Assembly (NCBI GenBank): GCA_037200525.1
Contig: JBBCGG010000001.1
Span: 4,332,501 to 4,396,500 of the forward strand
DNA from: Methylocella sp.
GTDB taxonomy: Bacteria; Pseudomonadota; Alphaproteobacteria; Rhizobiales; Beijerinckiaceae
Length of the DNA stretch: 64,000 nucleotides
Direction: 5' to 3'
A program made the translations under genes and the position numbers. Numbering within the stretch: position 1 is the first letter of the stretch; each line of letters starts with the position of its first letter. Positions 28,600 through 37,505 of the stretch are shown piece after piece. The notes beneath the pieces were generated by a model. That model searched no databases and was not told the DNA's origin. It saw only the letters and a program-made list of their open reading frames with translations.

Positions 28600-29589
28600 T
28601 CACTCCGCAGGTTTGCGCATCGCGACGATATGCCCGTCATCCTTGCGGCGGGGCATCGCCTCGCGATCGAGGTCACGAGAGATATGGCGAAGCACCTCGG
28701 CCGAGGCGTCGCCGAGCCGGGCGCGATACCCGGCGATGGAGCGGGCGAACATATTGTAGATCATCACGGCGGGAATGGCCGCGACAAGGCCCGTCGCCGT
28801 CGCCAGCAAGGCTTCCGCGATGCCCGGCGCCACAACGGCGAGATTGGTCGTATGGCTTTTCGAGATGCCGATGAAGCTGTCCATGATGCCCCAGACGGTC
28901 CCGAACAAGCCGACGAAGGGGGCTGTTGAGCCAATCGTTGCAAGCGTGCCGATCCCCCGCGTCATGGTTCTACCAGCATGAGCCTCGATGCGAGACAATA
29001 AAGCCGCGACGCGCTCCTTGACGCCATCGGCGGGCAGGCCGGCTGAACGATCGGCTTCGCCGACCGCAGCCGCGGTCAAACGCGCCACTGGCGCGCGCGA
29101 TTTCCCAAAGGCGTCCGCCGCGGCGCGGAGACTTGGCGCCTCGGCGAGCAGCCTGAGGCCGCGCCGCGCTGCTTGCTGAGCTCCCCAAAGCTCAAGGCTT
29201 TTGGCGAGCCAGATAGTCCAAGTCACAAACGACGCGAAAGCCAATCCCACCATGACTGCTTTCACGATTGGATTTGCGTGGAGGAACATGCCCCACGGCG
29301 ACAGATCGTGCGGCAGATCGGAGGGAAGAAAACCATCGGCGTTCGAGGGCGGCTTGATCGCATCCGGCTCTGGATTGGCTGGCGCGGGCGAAATGGCCTG
29401 CGCGTCGGCGGCCGGAGCGGAATTTGGCGCGGCCGCCACGGGGACTGATGTCTCTGCGGGGGCCTGCGCCAGCGCCGGAGCCGCGCATAGGCAGAAGCTC
29501 AATGCGGCAGCCGCAAGAATTTTCGCGGCGATAGTTCCGCCAAGACCGCCCGGCCGATTGGCCATAACATCATTTTCCGCGCGCGTCAT
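28600..29589 (-). CDS. exbB: TonB-system energizer ExbB with N-terminal extension
   Basis: A 329-residue membrane protein of the MotA/TolQ/ExbB family. It has a signal-like segment (KILAAAALSFCLCAAPALAQAPAE), an Ala/Pro-rich periplasmic stretch of about 70 residues, then the proton-channel core: VMVGLAFASFVTWTIWLAKSLEL, RGIGTLATIGSTAPFVGLFGTVWGIMDSFIGIS and APGIAEALLATATGLVAAIPAVMIYNMF. The long leader is common in Rhizobiales ExbB. A Zur-box-like palindrome lies 84 bases before the start. An alternative start is MANRPGG eight codons later. Confidence 0.94.
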   Translation of the reverse strand: MTRAENDVMANRPGGLGGTIAAKILAAAALSFCLCAAPALAQAPAETSVPVAAAPNSAPAADAQAISPAPANPEPDAIKPPSNADGFLPSDLPHDLSPWGMFLHANPIVKAVMVGLAFASFVTWTIWLAKSLELWGAQQAARRGLRLLAEAPSLRAAADAFGKSRAPVARLTAAAVGEADRSAGLPADGVKERVAALLSRIEAHAGRTMTRGIGTLATIGSTAPFVGLFGTVWGIMDSFIGISKSHTTNLAVVAPGIAEALLATATGLVAAIPAVMIYNMFARSIAGYRARLGDASAEVLRHISRDLDREAMPRRKDDGHIVAMRKPAE

Positions 29590-29672
29590 AGAAGAGGCCT
29601 TTCCAATAAGTCATCTAGCTCAAGGCTGGCTCAAGAGGGCAGTTTTCCCAGCCAGCAGGTTCTGTCGGAGGC

Positions 29673-29685
29673 GTTATAATATAAC
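29673..29685. promoter_or_regulatory. Candidate Zur box upstream of exbB-exbD-tonB
   Basis: GTTATAATATAAC is a perfect 13-bp dyad (GTTATA-A-TATAAC) and matches the core of the proteobacterial Zur box. It is 84 bases before exbB and downstream of piuC, so it should act on the exbB operon. The zur gene is at 16160. Confidence 0.65.
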
Positions 29686-29730
29686 AGGAAGGCCGGTTCA
29701 CCTATTCCTTGTCCGCCCATGCGAGCGAAT

Positions 29731-30411
29731 TCAGACCTGACCCCATTGCCTCAGCAAATTATGATAAGTCGCCGTCAGCGAAACCAGCGCTGGATTTCCT
29801 GGAACATCTCGCGTCAATTGCATGATCGCGGCGTCGAGCTCAAACAGCAGGGCGCGCCGGGTCTTGTCTGCGACGAGGCTCTGAATCCAAAAAAACGACG
29901 CCAAGCGCGCGCCCCGCGTAATCGGGGCGACCTCATGCCGACTGTCCGCCGGATAGATCACAAGATCTCCAGCCGGCAATTTGACCGAATGGCTACCGTA
30001 AGTGTCCTCGACGGTCAATTCGCCGCCATCATATTCAGCGGGATCGCTGAGGAATAAAGTCGCCGAGACATCGGTTCGGATGCGGATCGCCCCATCAAAC
30101 GATTGACGGATGGCATTGTCGACATGCAGCCCAAATCCCATTCCCATCTCATATCGATTGAATAGAGGCGGAAAGACCGTGTGGGGCAGAACCGCTGAAA
30201 TAAACAAAGGGGAGCGTAGCAAGGCGCGGACGATCATTTCGCCCAATTTGCGGTGTTCTGGGCCGCCCTCCGGCAACTGTAAATTGTTCTTCACCTGCTT
30301 GGATTGATGCCCGGCCGTCGCGCGGCCATCGACCCAGGCGGCTCGCTGCATCGCCTCGCGGCATTTGGCGAGCTGATCTTTGTCGAGGACATCAGGTATG
30401 TGAACGATCAT
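29731..30411 (-). CDS. piuC: PKHD-type Fe(II)/2-oxoglutarate hydroxylase (PiuC/YbiX)
   Basis: A 226-residue dioxygenase of the PKHD family linked to TonB-dependent iron uptake. Iron ligands His96 and Asp98 (FGLHVDNA) and His159 (DSRHEV), and the 2-oxoglutarate-binding Arg169, are all present. [30 protein letters not shown] and [28 protein letters not shown] are diagnostic. The start [14 protein letters not shown] overlaps the stop of the PepSY gene by ATGA; the 50-residue extension upstream is a shadow. Its reaction in siderophore use is not established. Confidence 0.93.
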   Translation of the reverse strand: MIVHIPDVLDKDQLAKCREAMQRAAWVDGRATAGHQSKQVKNNLQLPEGGPEHRKLGEMIVRALLRSPLFISAVLPHTVFPPLFNRYEMGMGFGLHVDNAIRQSFDGAIRIRTDVSATLFLSDPAEYDGGELTVEDTYGSHSVKLPAGDLVIYPADSRHEVAPITRGARLASFFWIQSLVADKTRRALLFELDAAIMQLTRDVPGNPALVSLTATYHNLLRQWGQV

Positions 30412-31544
30412 AACTGCCTCAAGGTTTGAGGGTCTGCTCGCATCGTCGGAGACCGCAAAGCCGATGTCTTGAGGCCATGGCGGCGGCGCAGCCATATCAG
30501 CAGGCCGGTCAGAAAGAACAGAGTCGGCGAGAACCCGCAGACAACAACGATGGCGCGCCATAGCGGGCCGTGATCTTTGCCTTCATGAATGCGGCGCAGC
30601 CAGATGGTGAAGGCATCGCCGGAGGCGACGGGCGCAACGGTCAGCGCCGAAGTCGCATCGTCAATGAGCGCCGTCTGCGATTGGCCGTCGGGCTTCGCCA
30701 TTTGAACGCGCCAGACCCGCGCCTGCCCCGCTGGCGGCGTCAGCGAAACCGGCTGCAATCCTTCGCCGCTCTGCAACGCTAGATCAACAGCGCGCTGCGG
30801 ATCCAGCGCCGGCTGGCGCATCCCGCCGCCGGCGGAGGCTTGACGCGCCGGCTGCGGCGAGACCTCGGCGAAAAACCCGATCACCGCGCGCGCCTGCTGC
30901 GGAAAGCTTTGAATAATGCCGGTCACAGCCATGACCGCCAATGGGCCCGCGATCCAGAAGCCTGCCATATGATGCAGATTGAAGCTGAGCTGCGGACCGC
31001 GCCGCCAACGCAGCAGCTTGTGCAGGCTGACGGAGCGCCGCCACCATAGCCATAAGCCGGTCAAAACCATCGTCAGAAGGCCGACCCCGATCCAACCCAC
31101 GATCTGCCGGCCGACATCCGCGCTCAGCAGATTGGCATGCAGCGAATGCGCGATGCCGACAAAGCCGCCGCGCTGATCGGCGACGTCGAGAACGCGGCCG
31201 GTCGGCGGATCGAGATAAGCGACGCGCGCCTGATCCGGCGCCGCGCCGCCGCGCAACACAATAGTCACCGGCGCGCCTGTCTCCCGCGGCCAACGCAGCG
31301 CGATCGCGCGCGAGCCTTGGGCCGCCGCCGCCGCATTGGCGAGATAGACGCCGGCTGGCTGCTCGACCGCGCTGCCCGTTACGGCATAGCGCGAAGGGGC
31401 AAACAATCTGTCGAGTTCGCCGCCGAAAACGAGCGTGACGCCAGTAAGGCCCATCGGGACGAGCAGAATACCCAAGCCAAGCCCGATCCAGAGGTGGATT
31501 TGACGCCATATCCGTCGGCTAAAAGTGAAATGAGAAACGCGCAT
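30408..31544 (-). CDS. PepSY-associated membrane protein (iron-regulated, PiuB type)
   Basis: A 378-residue inner-membrane protein with at least four helices: WLGIL-type helix at the start ([29 protein letters not shown]), [45 protein letters not shown] and [25 protein letters not shown]. PepSY-type loops lie between. Proteins of this type (PiuB, FsrB) are thought to reduce ferri-siderophores in the periplasm using conserved His such as HSLHAN, NLHHM and RIHEGK, all seen here. I chose [13 protein letters not shown] as the start. Operon with piuC, divergent from the receptor gene. Confidence 0.88.
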   Translation of the reverse strand: MRVSHFTFSRRIWRQIHLWIGLGLGILLVPMGLTGVTLVFGGELDRLFAPSRYAVTGSAVEQPAGVYLANAAAAAQGSRAIALRWPRETGAPVTIVLRGGAAPDQARVAYLDPPTGRVLDVADQRGGFVGIAHSLHANLLSADVGRQIVGWIGVGLLTMVLTGLWLWWRRSVSLHKLLRWRRGPQLSFNLHHMAGFWIAGPLAVMAVTGIIQSFPQQARAVIGFFAEVSPQPARQASAGGGMRQPALDPQRAVDLALQSGEGLQPVSLTPPAGQARVWRVQMAKPDGQSQTALIDDATSALTVAPVASGDAFTIWLRRIHEGKDHGPLWRAIVVVCGFSPTLFFLTGLLIWLRRRHGLKTSALRSPTMRADPQTLRQL

Positions 31545-31690
31545 ATCGCCCGACGCTAGAAAACCAGCACGGCGCTTCCCTACCAGCTTCCAGATGCCGA
31601 AATCAAGCAAAAGATAGTTTATAATTGTTCTAATTTGAATATTATTCAAGGCGATTGCCTATAATTAGCCCGTCATGTAGTATTGAAACT

Positions 31691-31707
31691 TCTAAATACT
31701 ATTTAGA
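31691..31707. promoter_or_regulatory. Palindromic operator candidate between PepSY gene and TonB-dependent receptor
   Basis: TCTAAAT-ACT-ATTTAGA has perfect 7-bp arms with a 3-base spacer, in an AT-rich 200-bp divergent promoter region, 36 bases before the receptor start. Fur-, Irr- or RirA-type control is likely by context; the sequence is not an exact match to any consensus I know. Confidence 0.55.
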
Positions 31708-31742
31708 CTAAATATAAACTAGGCGCATGGGGGAATTATTTT

Positions 31743-34094
31743 ATGGTTGAGACATCAATGGGGGGAGTATTGGTCAGCGAGTTCAAGTCTCCGCGCCGCT
31801 GTGCTTCTAGATTCATTCTAGGCAAGGCTCGAAGTCCGATGGCGCGGGCGGCGGTCAGCATAGCTTCGGTGATGCTCGCCGACGTCGCAGCCGCGAAAGA
31901 CGCATCCGCGCCGGACGATGCTACTATCGCCCTCGACCAGATCGACGTCGATAGTCAAGGCCAAGGCAAGGATCAAGGCTCCGACTACAATCCTCGAACG
32001 CTCGGACTACAGCGCATTGCGACGCCGATCCTCGATACGGCGCAAAGCATCACGGTGGTGCCTCAGCAACTGATCCAAGATCAGAAAGACTCGACAGTAG
32101 TCGAGGCTCTGCACAATGTCCCGGGCGTCACCTTTTTTGGCGGCGAAGGCGGCACGCAAGGCGACAATATCGCCATCCACGGCTATTCGGCCCGCAATGA
32201 TTTCTATCGCGACGGGGTTCGCGATCCGGGTTGGTACACGCGCGACACCTTCAGCATACAGGAAATAGAAGTGTTGAAGGGGCCATCCTCGTTCCTGTTC
32301 GGACGCGGCTCGACCGGCGGCGTCATCAACATGACCAGCAAATTGCCGGTCTTCGCGAATTTCACGACCATCGAAATGTCCGGCTACACTGCGCCGGGCG
32401 GCCGCGTGACGGCGGACATCAACAGGACATTCGGCGATACGGCGGCTCGCATCGTTCTGCTTGGCAACGATACCGACGTCGCCGGCCGGGATTTCGCCAA
32501 CACGAAGCGCGCGGGCATCGCTCCTTCGATCGCCATGAACATGACGCCCGACACGAAGGTCACGCTCAGCTATATCTATCAAAAAGATCAGAACATACCC
32601 GATTACGGCATTCCATTATTGCCGGGCGCCTTTACCGGCACCACCTTCGGCCTACCCGCGCCAGTAAACAAGGATACGTTTTACGGCAGGGTCAATTCAG
32701 GTTTCTCCGATCAGGAAAACGTTGAGGCGCATATCATAACGGCGAGGATCGATCACGAGTTCAATGCCAATTGGAACGTCAGCAACGTTACGCGTTTTTC
32801 GTATATTGATCGTTTCGTGCGGGTCCGCGATGTTCAAACCAACAATGGAACGCCGTTCGGACAAGCCGTGGGCGGCGTTCCGCTTACGAACGCTCAACTA
32901 CTTGGGTTCCCGCTGACCAACCTCTTCTATCAAAGCGCCGAGAACTTCCAAAATCACACGCAGAATTCTCTTCTGACCAACCAGACCGATCTCGTCGGTC
33001 ATTTCGACACCGGCTTCCTGCAACATACTCTGCTGGCGGGGATGGAGCTCTCGCAAGAGACTCGCGATCAATATCGAACCAACATCATCAACGCCGATCG
33101 CGTCAATATCGCCTTCCCCAATCCTTTCCCGCAAAATCCGGGAATGCTCAATCCCATCAGCAGCGATCAGGGCGATCTTGGCCGCACCATCGGCGTTTAC
33201 GCGAACGACCAAATCAAGCTGAATCAGTATTTCGAAGTCCTCGCCGGCTTGCGTTACGATCTCTTCAAAGTCTGGCAATCCTTCGGAAACGTGCCGACCG
33301 GCGAGAAGGTGTTTGTATCTCAGATCAATGCGGCGACGCCCTTTAACACCACCAGCAACACCAATTTCCTCAGCTGGCGCGCCGGCGGCGTGTTCCATCC
33401 GGTTCCAAACGCCAGCGTCTATTTCACCTATGGCACGTCCTTTGATCCCTCGAGCGAGTTCCTGACCCTCACCGGCGGCCAGCAGGATCTCCAACCGACG
33501 ACCAACAAGAATTATGAATTGGGCGGTAAGATTGATCTTCTCGAAAGTCGTCTCAGCCTGACCAGCGCCTTGTTCCAGGTCACTCAGAACAACGCCATTG
33601 AGACCATCAACGCGGCGGAGGGGCTCTTTGCGGAAGTCGGTCAGACGCGCGTGCGAGGAGCGGAAATCGGGATCGCCGGCAAGGTTACGGAAGCCTGGAG
33701 CGTCTTCGGCGGTTACACTTATATGGTCGGCAAGGTGCTCGCCAGCGCGAACAACGCCGGCATTTTCGTCAGCACGCCTGGCAATCAGCTGCAGAACGTG
33801 CCGAACAACACCTTCGCGCTGACTAACACTTATGCAATCACGCCTGCGTTGACCGTCGGCGGCAGCGCCTTTTACGTTAGTTCGCGCTATACAAATTCGA
33901 CCGATCTTGGCCGCGTCCCAGGTTACTGGCGCTTCGATTTGCTCGGATACTATCGAGTCGACGAGCATTTCTTGTTGCAGGCGAATATCATCAATCTCGC
34001 CGATACGAAGAATTTCGAAACGATTTCAGGCTTTGGCGCCGCGACGCCAGGCCCCGGCAGATCCGCCATCGTGACCGCCAAGATTACGTTCTAG
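31743..34094 (+). CDS. TonB-dependent siderophore receptor (catecholate type)
   Basis: A 783-residue outer-membrane barrel. After an N-terminal leader (membrane-like stretch MARAAVSIASVMLADVAAAKDA, about residues 33-54) comes the plug domain (RIATPILDTAQSITVVPQQLIQDQKDSTVVEALHNVPGV, NIAIHGYSARNDFYRDGVRD, EIEVLKGPSSFLFGRGSTGGVINMTSK). The barrel then ends in an aromatic C-terminus (GPGRSAIVTAKITF). The FYRDGVRD plug pattern resembles Fiu/FptA-like receptors, and linkage to piuC and a PepSY protein supports ferri-siderophore import. The leader is longer than usual, and MARAAVS may be the real signal peptide start. Confidence 0.92.
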   Translation: MVETSMGGVLVSEFKSPRRCASRFILGKARSPMARAAVSIASVMLADVAAAKDASAPDDATIALDQIDVDSQGQGKDQGSDYNPRTLGLQRIATPILDTAQSITVVPQQLIQDQKDSTVVEALHNVPGVTFFGGEGGTQGDNIAIHGYSARNDFYRDGVRDPGWYTRDTFSIQEIEVLKGPSSFLFGRGSTGGVINMTSKLPVFANFTTIEMSGYTAPGGRVTADINRTFGDTAARIVLLGNDTDVAGRDFANTKRAGIAPSIAMNMTPDTKVTLSYIYQKDQNIPDYGIPLLPGAFTGTTFGLPAPVNKDTFYGRVNSGFSDQENVEAHIITARIDHEFNANWNVSNVTRFSYIDRFVRVRDVQTNNGTPFGQAVGGVPLTNAQLLGFPLTNLFYQSAENFQNHTQNSLLTNQTDLVGHFDTGFLQHTLLAGMELSQETRDQYRTNIINADRVNIAFPNPFPQNPGMLNPISSDQGDLGRTIGVYANDQIKLNQYFEVLAGLRYDLFKVWQSFGNVPTGEKVFVSQINAATPFNTTSNTNFLSWRAGGVFHPVPNASVYFTYGTSFDPSSEFLTLTGGQQDLQPTTNKNYELGGKIDLLESRLSLTSALFQVTQNNAIETINAAEGLFAEVGQTRVRGAEIGIAGKVTEAWSVFGGYTYMVGKVLASANNAGIFVSTPGNQLQNVPNNTFALTNTYAITPALTVGGSAFYVSSRYTNSTDLGRVPGYWRFDLLGYYRVDEHFLLQANIINLADTKNFETISGFGAATPGPGRSAIVTAKITF

Positions 34095-34100
34095 CGCTTC

Positions 34101-34133
34101 GAGGCCGCTTTGGCGCGTTGCCGATGCGGCCTC
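34101..34133. terminator. Hairpin between receptor and universal stress genes
   Basis: GAGGCCGC (34101-34108) pairs with GCGGCCTC (34126-34133) over 17 bases between two convergent stops. No T tract follows; possible weak two-way terminator. Confidence 0.4.
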
Positions 34134-34965
34134 AATGGGCCATGAACACCGGGAGATTGGCGTCGGCCAATATCTCGCTCGTCACCTTGCCAAAGATGAG
34201 TTGGCGCAACCGGCTTCGCGTATATCCGCCCTTGATGAGGAGATCGGCTCCGAGCGTCGCCGCGGCATCAAGCAGCGCGGCTGCGGGAGAGTTTGACGTC
34301 GGGCCGACGAGACCAACCCGGGCGGGCGCGCCATGGCGCCGTAAACTCTTCGCCACTTGTTCGTCGCTCGGGCCCGGCAACCGCGGTCCTGGAACCGTCA
34401 AGATAATGACGTCCTCCGCGCGGACCAGCAGCGGCATGGCGAAAGCTATGGTTCGCGCCGTATCCGTGGTTCCGTTCCAGGCGATAACGATGCGCGCGCC
34501 AAGCGTTTGGGGCGGATTTAGCGGCGCGATCAAGACTGGCCTGCCGCTTTCGAACAATGCTGCTTCAAGCGTCGACTTGCGCGGCTGGCGCGGGCCTGAT
34601 CCCGGTCGTCCGACTACCGTGACATCGAAGACGCGGCCATATTCGCCGATTCCATTATCTGACACGAGCGCTTCCCCCGTCCAACCGAACGACGGGGATT
34701 CCGCATCCTCTCGATGGCGCCTAACGCCGTGAGCGATCATGAACGCCTCCAATGCCCGGCGGCTATGGTCGAGCACATCGCGGCGGGTTCGATCGTCGAG
34801 GATAACTCCGCTCAAAGCGAAATCGGCGGCTACAAATTCGGCGATGTCCGGGCCAATCGCCGCCCCCTCCACATAGCTGTTGAACTCCCTGGCCAGAAGC
34901 AAGGCGGTTTCCATGACCGCGTCCATCAGCGCATGCTCCTCGACCGGGATCAGGATGGCTTTCAT
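34132..34965 (-). CDS. Universal stress protein (UspA family)
   Basis: A 277-residue cytoplasmic protein. The C-terminal half (150-277) is a clear Usp domain: ARIVIAWNGTTDTARTIAFAMPLL, VIILTVPG and the ATP-loop pattern GADLLIKGGYTRSRLRQLIFGKVTSEILADANLPVFMAH. The N-terminal half (MKAILIPVEEHALMDAVMETALLLAREF) is a second, diverged Usp half, as in tandem UspA proteins. A GGAGG site precedes the ATG. Found next to iron uptake genes, but no specific link is visible. Confidence 0.9.
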   Translation of the reverse strand: MKAILIPVEEHALMDAVMETALLLAREFNSYVEGAAIGPDIAEFVAADFALSGVILDDRTRRDVLDHSRRALEAFMIAHGVRRHREDAESPSFGWTGEALVSDNGIGEYGRVFDVTVVGRPGSGPRQPRKSTLEAALFESGRPVLIAPLNPPQTLGARIVIAWNGTTDTARTIAFAMPLLVRAEDVIILTVPGPRLPGPSDEQVAKSLRRHGAPARVGLVGPTSNSPAAALLDAAATLGADLLIKGGYTRSRLRQLIFGKVTSEILADANLPVFMAH

Positions 34966-35179
34966 CAGCGAGCCTCCGCATGGAGTAATCACATCGCGAT
35001 CATGCGCTGTTTTTCGACGCGACGCATCAGATGACGCCGAGATTCGAGCGCGCTCTGCCGCGCCGGACGCGAAGGGAAAGCCCACCGCACAGCCAAACGG
35101 CGCTTTGCAAAGCTCTTGATTGCGCCCTTCAGATTGCGCAGCATGGTCTCGTAGTTAAAAAACGAAAACGGGAGGATTG

Positions 35180-35374
35180 ATGCGTAAATTCCTTATTACA
35201 TTTTTGGCCGCGCTATTTTGCCTGACGATGCTTTCGTCATCGCAGGCATCAACCCAGAGACATGGGTTCGGCGGCCATCGGTCAGGTCATGGCCGCCATT
35301 GGCATCATCGTGGTTGCACACATAGATGGGCTGCGGGCCCCATCGGAGGCCACGGCGGAAAGCGATGCTGGTAA
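35180..35374 (+). CDS. Small secreted His/Gly-rich protein
   Basis: A 64-residue peptide: signal peptide MRKFLITFLAALFCLTMLSSSQAS, then a short mature part rich in His, Gly and Arg (HGFGGHRSGHGRHWHHRGCTHRW...GGHGGKRCW) with eleven His and two Cys. A strong GGAGG site lies 5 bases before the ATG. It belongs to no family I recognise. The His/Cys pattern would suit binding of copper, nickel or zinc, which is inference. Confidence 0.65.
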   Translation: MRKFLITFLAALFCLTMLSSSQASTQRHGFGGHRSGHGRHWHHRGCTHRWAAGPIGGHGGKRCW

Positions 35375-35539
35375 GAGGGAAATCGTTCCATCGTCAAGAT
35401 CGACGATAGAGGATTAAGCCGCGCCCCGTCCGGCCAAATGCCGGCGCTAAAGCCCAACCACGAAATCCGAGGCTCCTCCTCCGACCGAAGGAAGCTGCGA
35501 CACTTGTGACGATTGACAATTATGGTAACGTAATCCTCA

Positions 35540-35561
35540 CCGCAGTGAGGCCTCACTGCGG
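35540..35561. repeat. Perfect 22-bp palindrome with overlapping alternative hairpin
   Basis: CCGCAGTGAGG is followed at once by its exact complement. The left arm also takes part in a second stem: CCTCAC (35535-35540) pairs with GTGAGG (35545-35550), which itself pairs with CCTCAC (35551-35556). The two structures exclude each other. Confidence 0.7.
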
Positions 35562-35697
35562 GCTACAGCCACAGTGGGGACCGTGGCCGTAACTGAGACT
35601 ATGACTGCGCTGGTGGGGACCGTTGCGCGGTCGTAGTTAGCAGAGGATTCCCCGATCAGGCTACCTGACGGCACGATTCCGATTTCTTCTGACTTGG

Positions 35698-35724
35698 ACC
35701 AGGCTTTCGAGCCTGGTTCTTATT
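35698..35724 (+). terminator. UUCG-tetraloop hairpin with weak T tract, no upstream gene
   Basis: ACCAGGCT (35698-35705) pairs perfectly with AGCCTGGT (35710-35717) over a TTCG loop, followed by TCTTATT. It looks like an intrinsic terminator on the plus strand, yet no gene ends just before it. Confidence 0.55.
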
Positions 35725-36023
35725 ACGCCTTGATAGAGTCTTTGGCCGGTTCGTCAAAAACTCAAATGTATCATAGCACAATAAACGCTTCCTGTTTGTC
35801 GGGTCGCCGACGTATGCCCGCATTAAAACGCGAGGTGGTCGGGACGGTGGCGCAGGCGCAACAATAAGCGGAATACTTCCCCTCGGACTGATCGCTGGCA
35901 TCCCGACCGCTCGAATCAGTTGTGTCCGCGGCAACTGGAACTTTACCGAGAACTGTACATTTCAAATCTGCAGCATGACGCTGTTGAGAGGCAGCGCCCA
36001 TGTTTTTCCCCTGGCACACAGTT

Positions 36024-36248
36024 ATGATGCTTGCGATCGAATCGAATGGCGTGATTGGCCTGCGCCTCATTAAGCTGGCGAGTGGCGGCAGCGATGCGGG
36101 GGACGAGTTCGGTCTAATGCTTCGCGAAAAAATCGACGCCGCTGTTGAAGCCCGCGAGACGCTACTGTCCGGCGGGACCGTTGCTCTCGTCGTCGATAGA
36201 TATCGGGAACATGTTGCGGCTAACTCAGTCCGCCTTCGTCCGGCTTAA
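36024..36248 (+). CDS. Small conserved hypothetical protein (Rhizobiales type)
   Basis: A 74-residue protein: MMLAIESNGVIGLRLIKLASGGSDAGDEFGLMLREKIDAAVEARETLLSGG..., ending VDRYREHVAANSVRLRP. I recognise this layout (an early V-I-x-L-R-x-x-K-L segment, then E-K-I-x-A, then R-Y-R-x-H-V-A-A-N) from small unknown proteins common in Rhizobiales, so it is likely real. It is probably all-helical; there is no signal peptide. The function is unknown. The start could be the GTG/ATG eight codons upstream at 36000. Confidence 0.7.
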   Translation: MMLAIESNGVIGLRLIKLASGGSDAGDEFGLMLREKIDAAVEARETLLSGGTVALVVDRYREHVAANSVRLRPA

Positions 36249-36344
36249 GACCGGCGCGGCCCGTTCTCCGTCGCGGCGTTTTCGTTTCTCAAGTCGCCGC
36301 CCGGCATCCCTTGAACTCACGGCCGCAAGGGTCGGATTCTCGCA

Positions 36345-36569
36345 TCACTCAGGAGGCAAAATTATAAGCGCGCCGAGGTCCCGGAGCGCTTTCAATTCTT
36401 CGTCCTTGGCGTTTAGGGGAGCTCTTACTTTGATAGTATCCCCCGTTCTTTCCTTCAGAGTTTCTTCGACGGCCTTGGTCGCGCTGATGAAATCAAGAGG
36501 GCCAAATCTCGATTTCGGCGTCGCTTCGAGGTCATCATATATCTCTACTACCCAGGTTTGTATCGCCAT
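36345..36569 (-). CDS. Small hypothetical protein
   Basis: A 74-residue protein beginning MAIQTWVVEIYDDLEATPKSRF and containing ATKAVEETLKERTGDTIKVRAPLNAKDEELKALRDLGALIILPPE. It has a strong purine-rich ribosome site (GGGGGAG) and balanced, soluble composition, so it is likely expressed. I do not recognise the family; the end has a helix-strand look faintly like the L7/L12 C-terminal fold, which I do not claim. Confidence 0.6.
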   Translation of the reverse strand: MAIQTWVVEIYDDLEATPKSRFGPLDFISATKAVEETLKERTGDTIKVRAPLNAKDEELKALRDLGALIILPPE

Positions 36570-36782
36570 CTGACTCCCCCGCCGCCCCATTACCGAACGT
36601 TTACTTTGTTAAGCGCGAAATGGGGCTGAAGCCGGGCAATGGTAACGCATGGACGCAAGGCCGACCCGGCGGAAGGGCGTCACAAAACCGCATGCGACGC
36701 TACTTGATCACGCTAAAGTCGTCCCCCATTGTCTACCCTGGCCAAAAGGTTTAGTTGCTTTCGGACTGATCAACTGGAGGGG

Positions 36783-37052
36783 ATGGCAGTGGTTAAACGC
36801 ATTTCAGCGGCTTTGTTCGCATTTGCCGTCATTTCGGGCGCATCCGCATACGCTCAGACGGCCGGCGAAGACTCCGCAACCCCGCCTGCCGATCCAAACG
36901 CAGCTTTGTTGAACCAGGACTACCTGACCGCCACAGGCGCAACAGTGCCTCATCCGGGCGTTCCCCAGGGCTCGGCGGAGACCCCTCTCGATCGGGACAT
37001 CGCCGACGAAGACAAACGCATAGACAATAGCATCTGCAGCAACTGCCGCTAG
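36783..37052 (+). CDS. Small secreted protein of unknown function
   Basis: An 89-residue protein with a signal peptide (VVKRISAALFAFAVISGASAYAQT) and a mature part ending in LTATGATVPHPGVPQGSAETPLDRDIADEDKRIDNSICSNC. The pattern TATGATVPHPG...TPLDR...IDxSIC is shared by small exported proteins of Rhizobiales known only as hypothetical. A GGAGG site is only 2 bases before the ATG at 36783 but 8 before the GTG at 36789, so the GTG may be the real start. Confidence 0.7.
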   Translation: MAVVKRISAALFAFAVISGASAYAQTAGEDSATPPADPNAALLNQDYLTATGATVPHPGVPQGSAETPLDRDIADEDKRIDNSICSNCR

Positions 37053-37505
37053 CGCGCGTGGCGACGCCCCGCGTCATCTCCGCCGAGCGCGGCGTCATCA
37101 TGACCGTGCGGGCTACGTCCGCAACAAGTTTCCTCCGCGATGAAATCGCCGCGTAACAAGCGGCGCGTAGATTCTCTCCATAGACAATTTTGGCCGGCAG
37201 CATCCTGGCTCATCGGTCAAAAAGACGCGGGACCCCATTCCGCGCGGGAGCCGGCCGTTTCGCCACCCCCTTGGAGCAGATCGACTAATTCCCTTGGTCC
37301 AAGGCCCAACGATCGTGATCCGGTAGCTTTTGATGTTGGCTGCCCCCGCCGCTCTCTGGGCCGGCGGCTCCCGTTTAGGAGGATCGGCGTATCGCTGAGT
37401 AGGCCGGCGCGATTGCGCCTCGGCCAAGCGCCTTTCGACTGGGCAACGGCCGCACCGTTCGTCAGCTATGTGCGAGCTGTTCCGCGGCCATTTTCGGAGA
37501 CTGAT
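37053..37505. other. Intergenic region, no gene accepted
   Basis: Frames on both strands (for example 37113-37427 minus) have no domain or ribosome site. Nothing structured was noticed. Confidence 0.45.

Larger units (their letters stand above)
35375..36023. other. Long non-coding stretch with palindrome and orphan hairpins
   Basis: No accepted gene. Open frames on the minus strand at 35656-35934 and 35771-36070 show no domain, no ribosome site and odd composition. It contains a long palindrome (35540-35561), the near-repeat GTGGGGACCGT twice at about 35575 and 35614, and a UUCG-loop terminator-like hairpin (35698-35724), so a small RNA is possible. Confidence 0.45.

Noticed and set aside
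28111-28929. 272-residue plus-strand frame
   Set aside because: Antisense to exbD and exbB; composition is Arg/Asp-rich shadow sequence.
32898-33968. 356-residue minus-strand frame
   Set aside because: It is the complement of the TonB-dependent receptor barrel; high-GC codon bias opens this frame.
35656-36070. Two minus-strand frames of 92 and 99 residues
   Set aside because: No homology recognised, no start signals, and they run through a hairpin-rich stretch.
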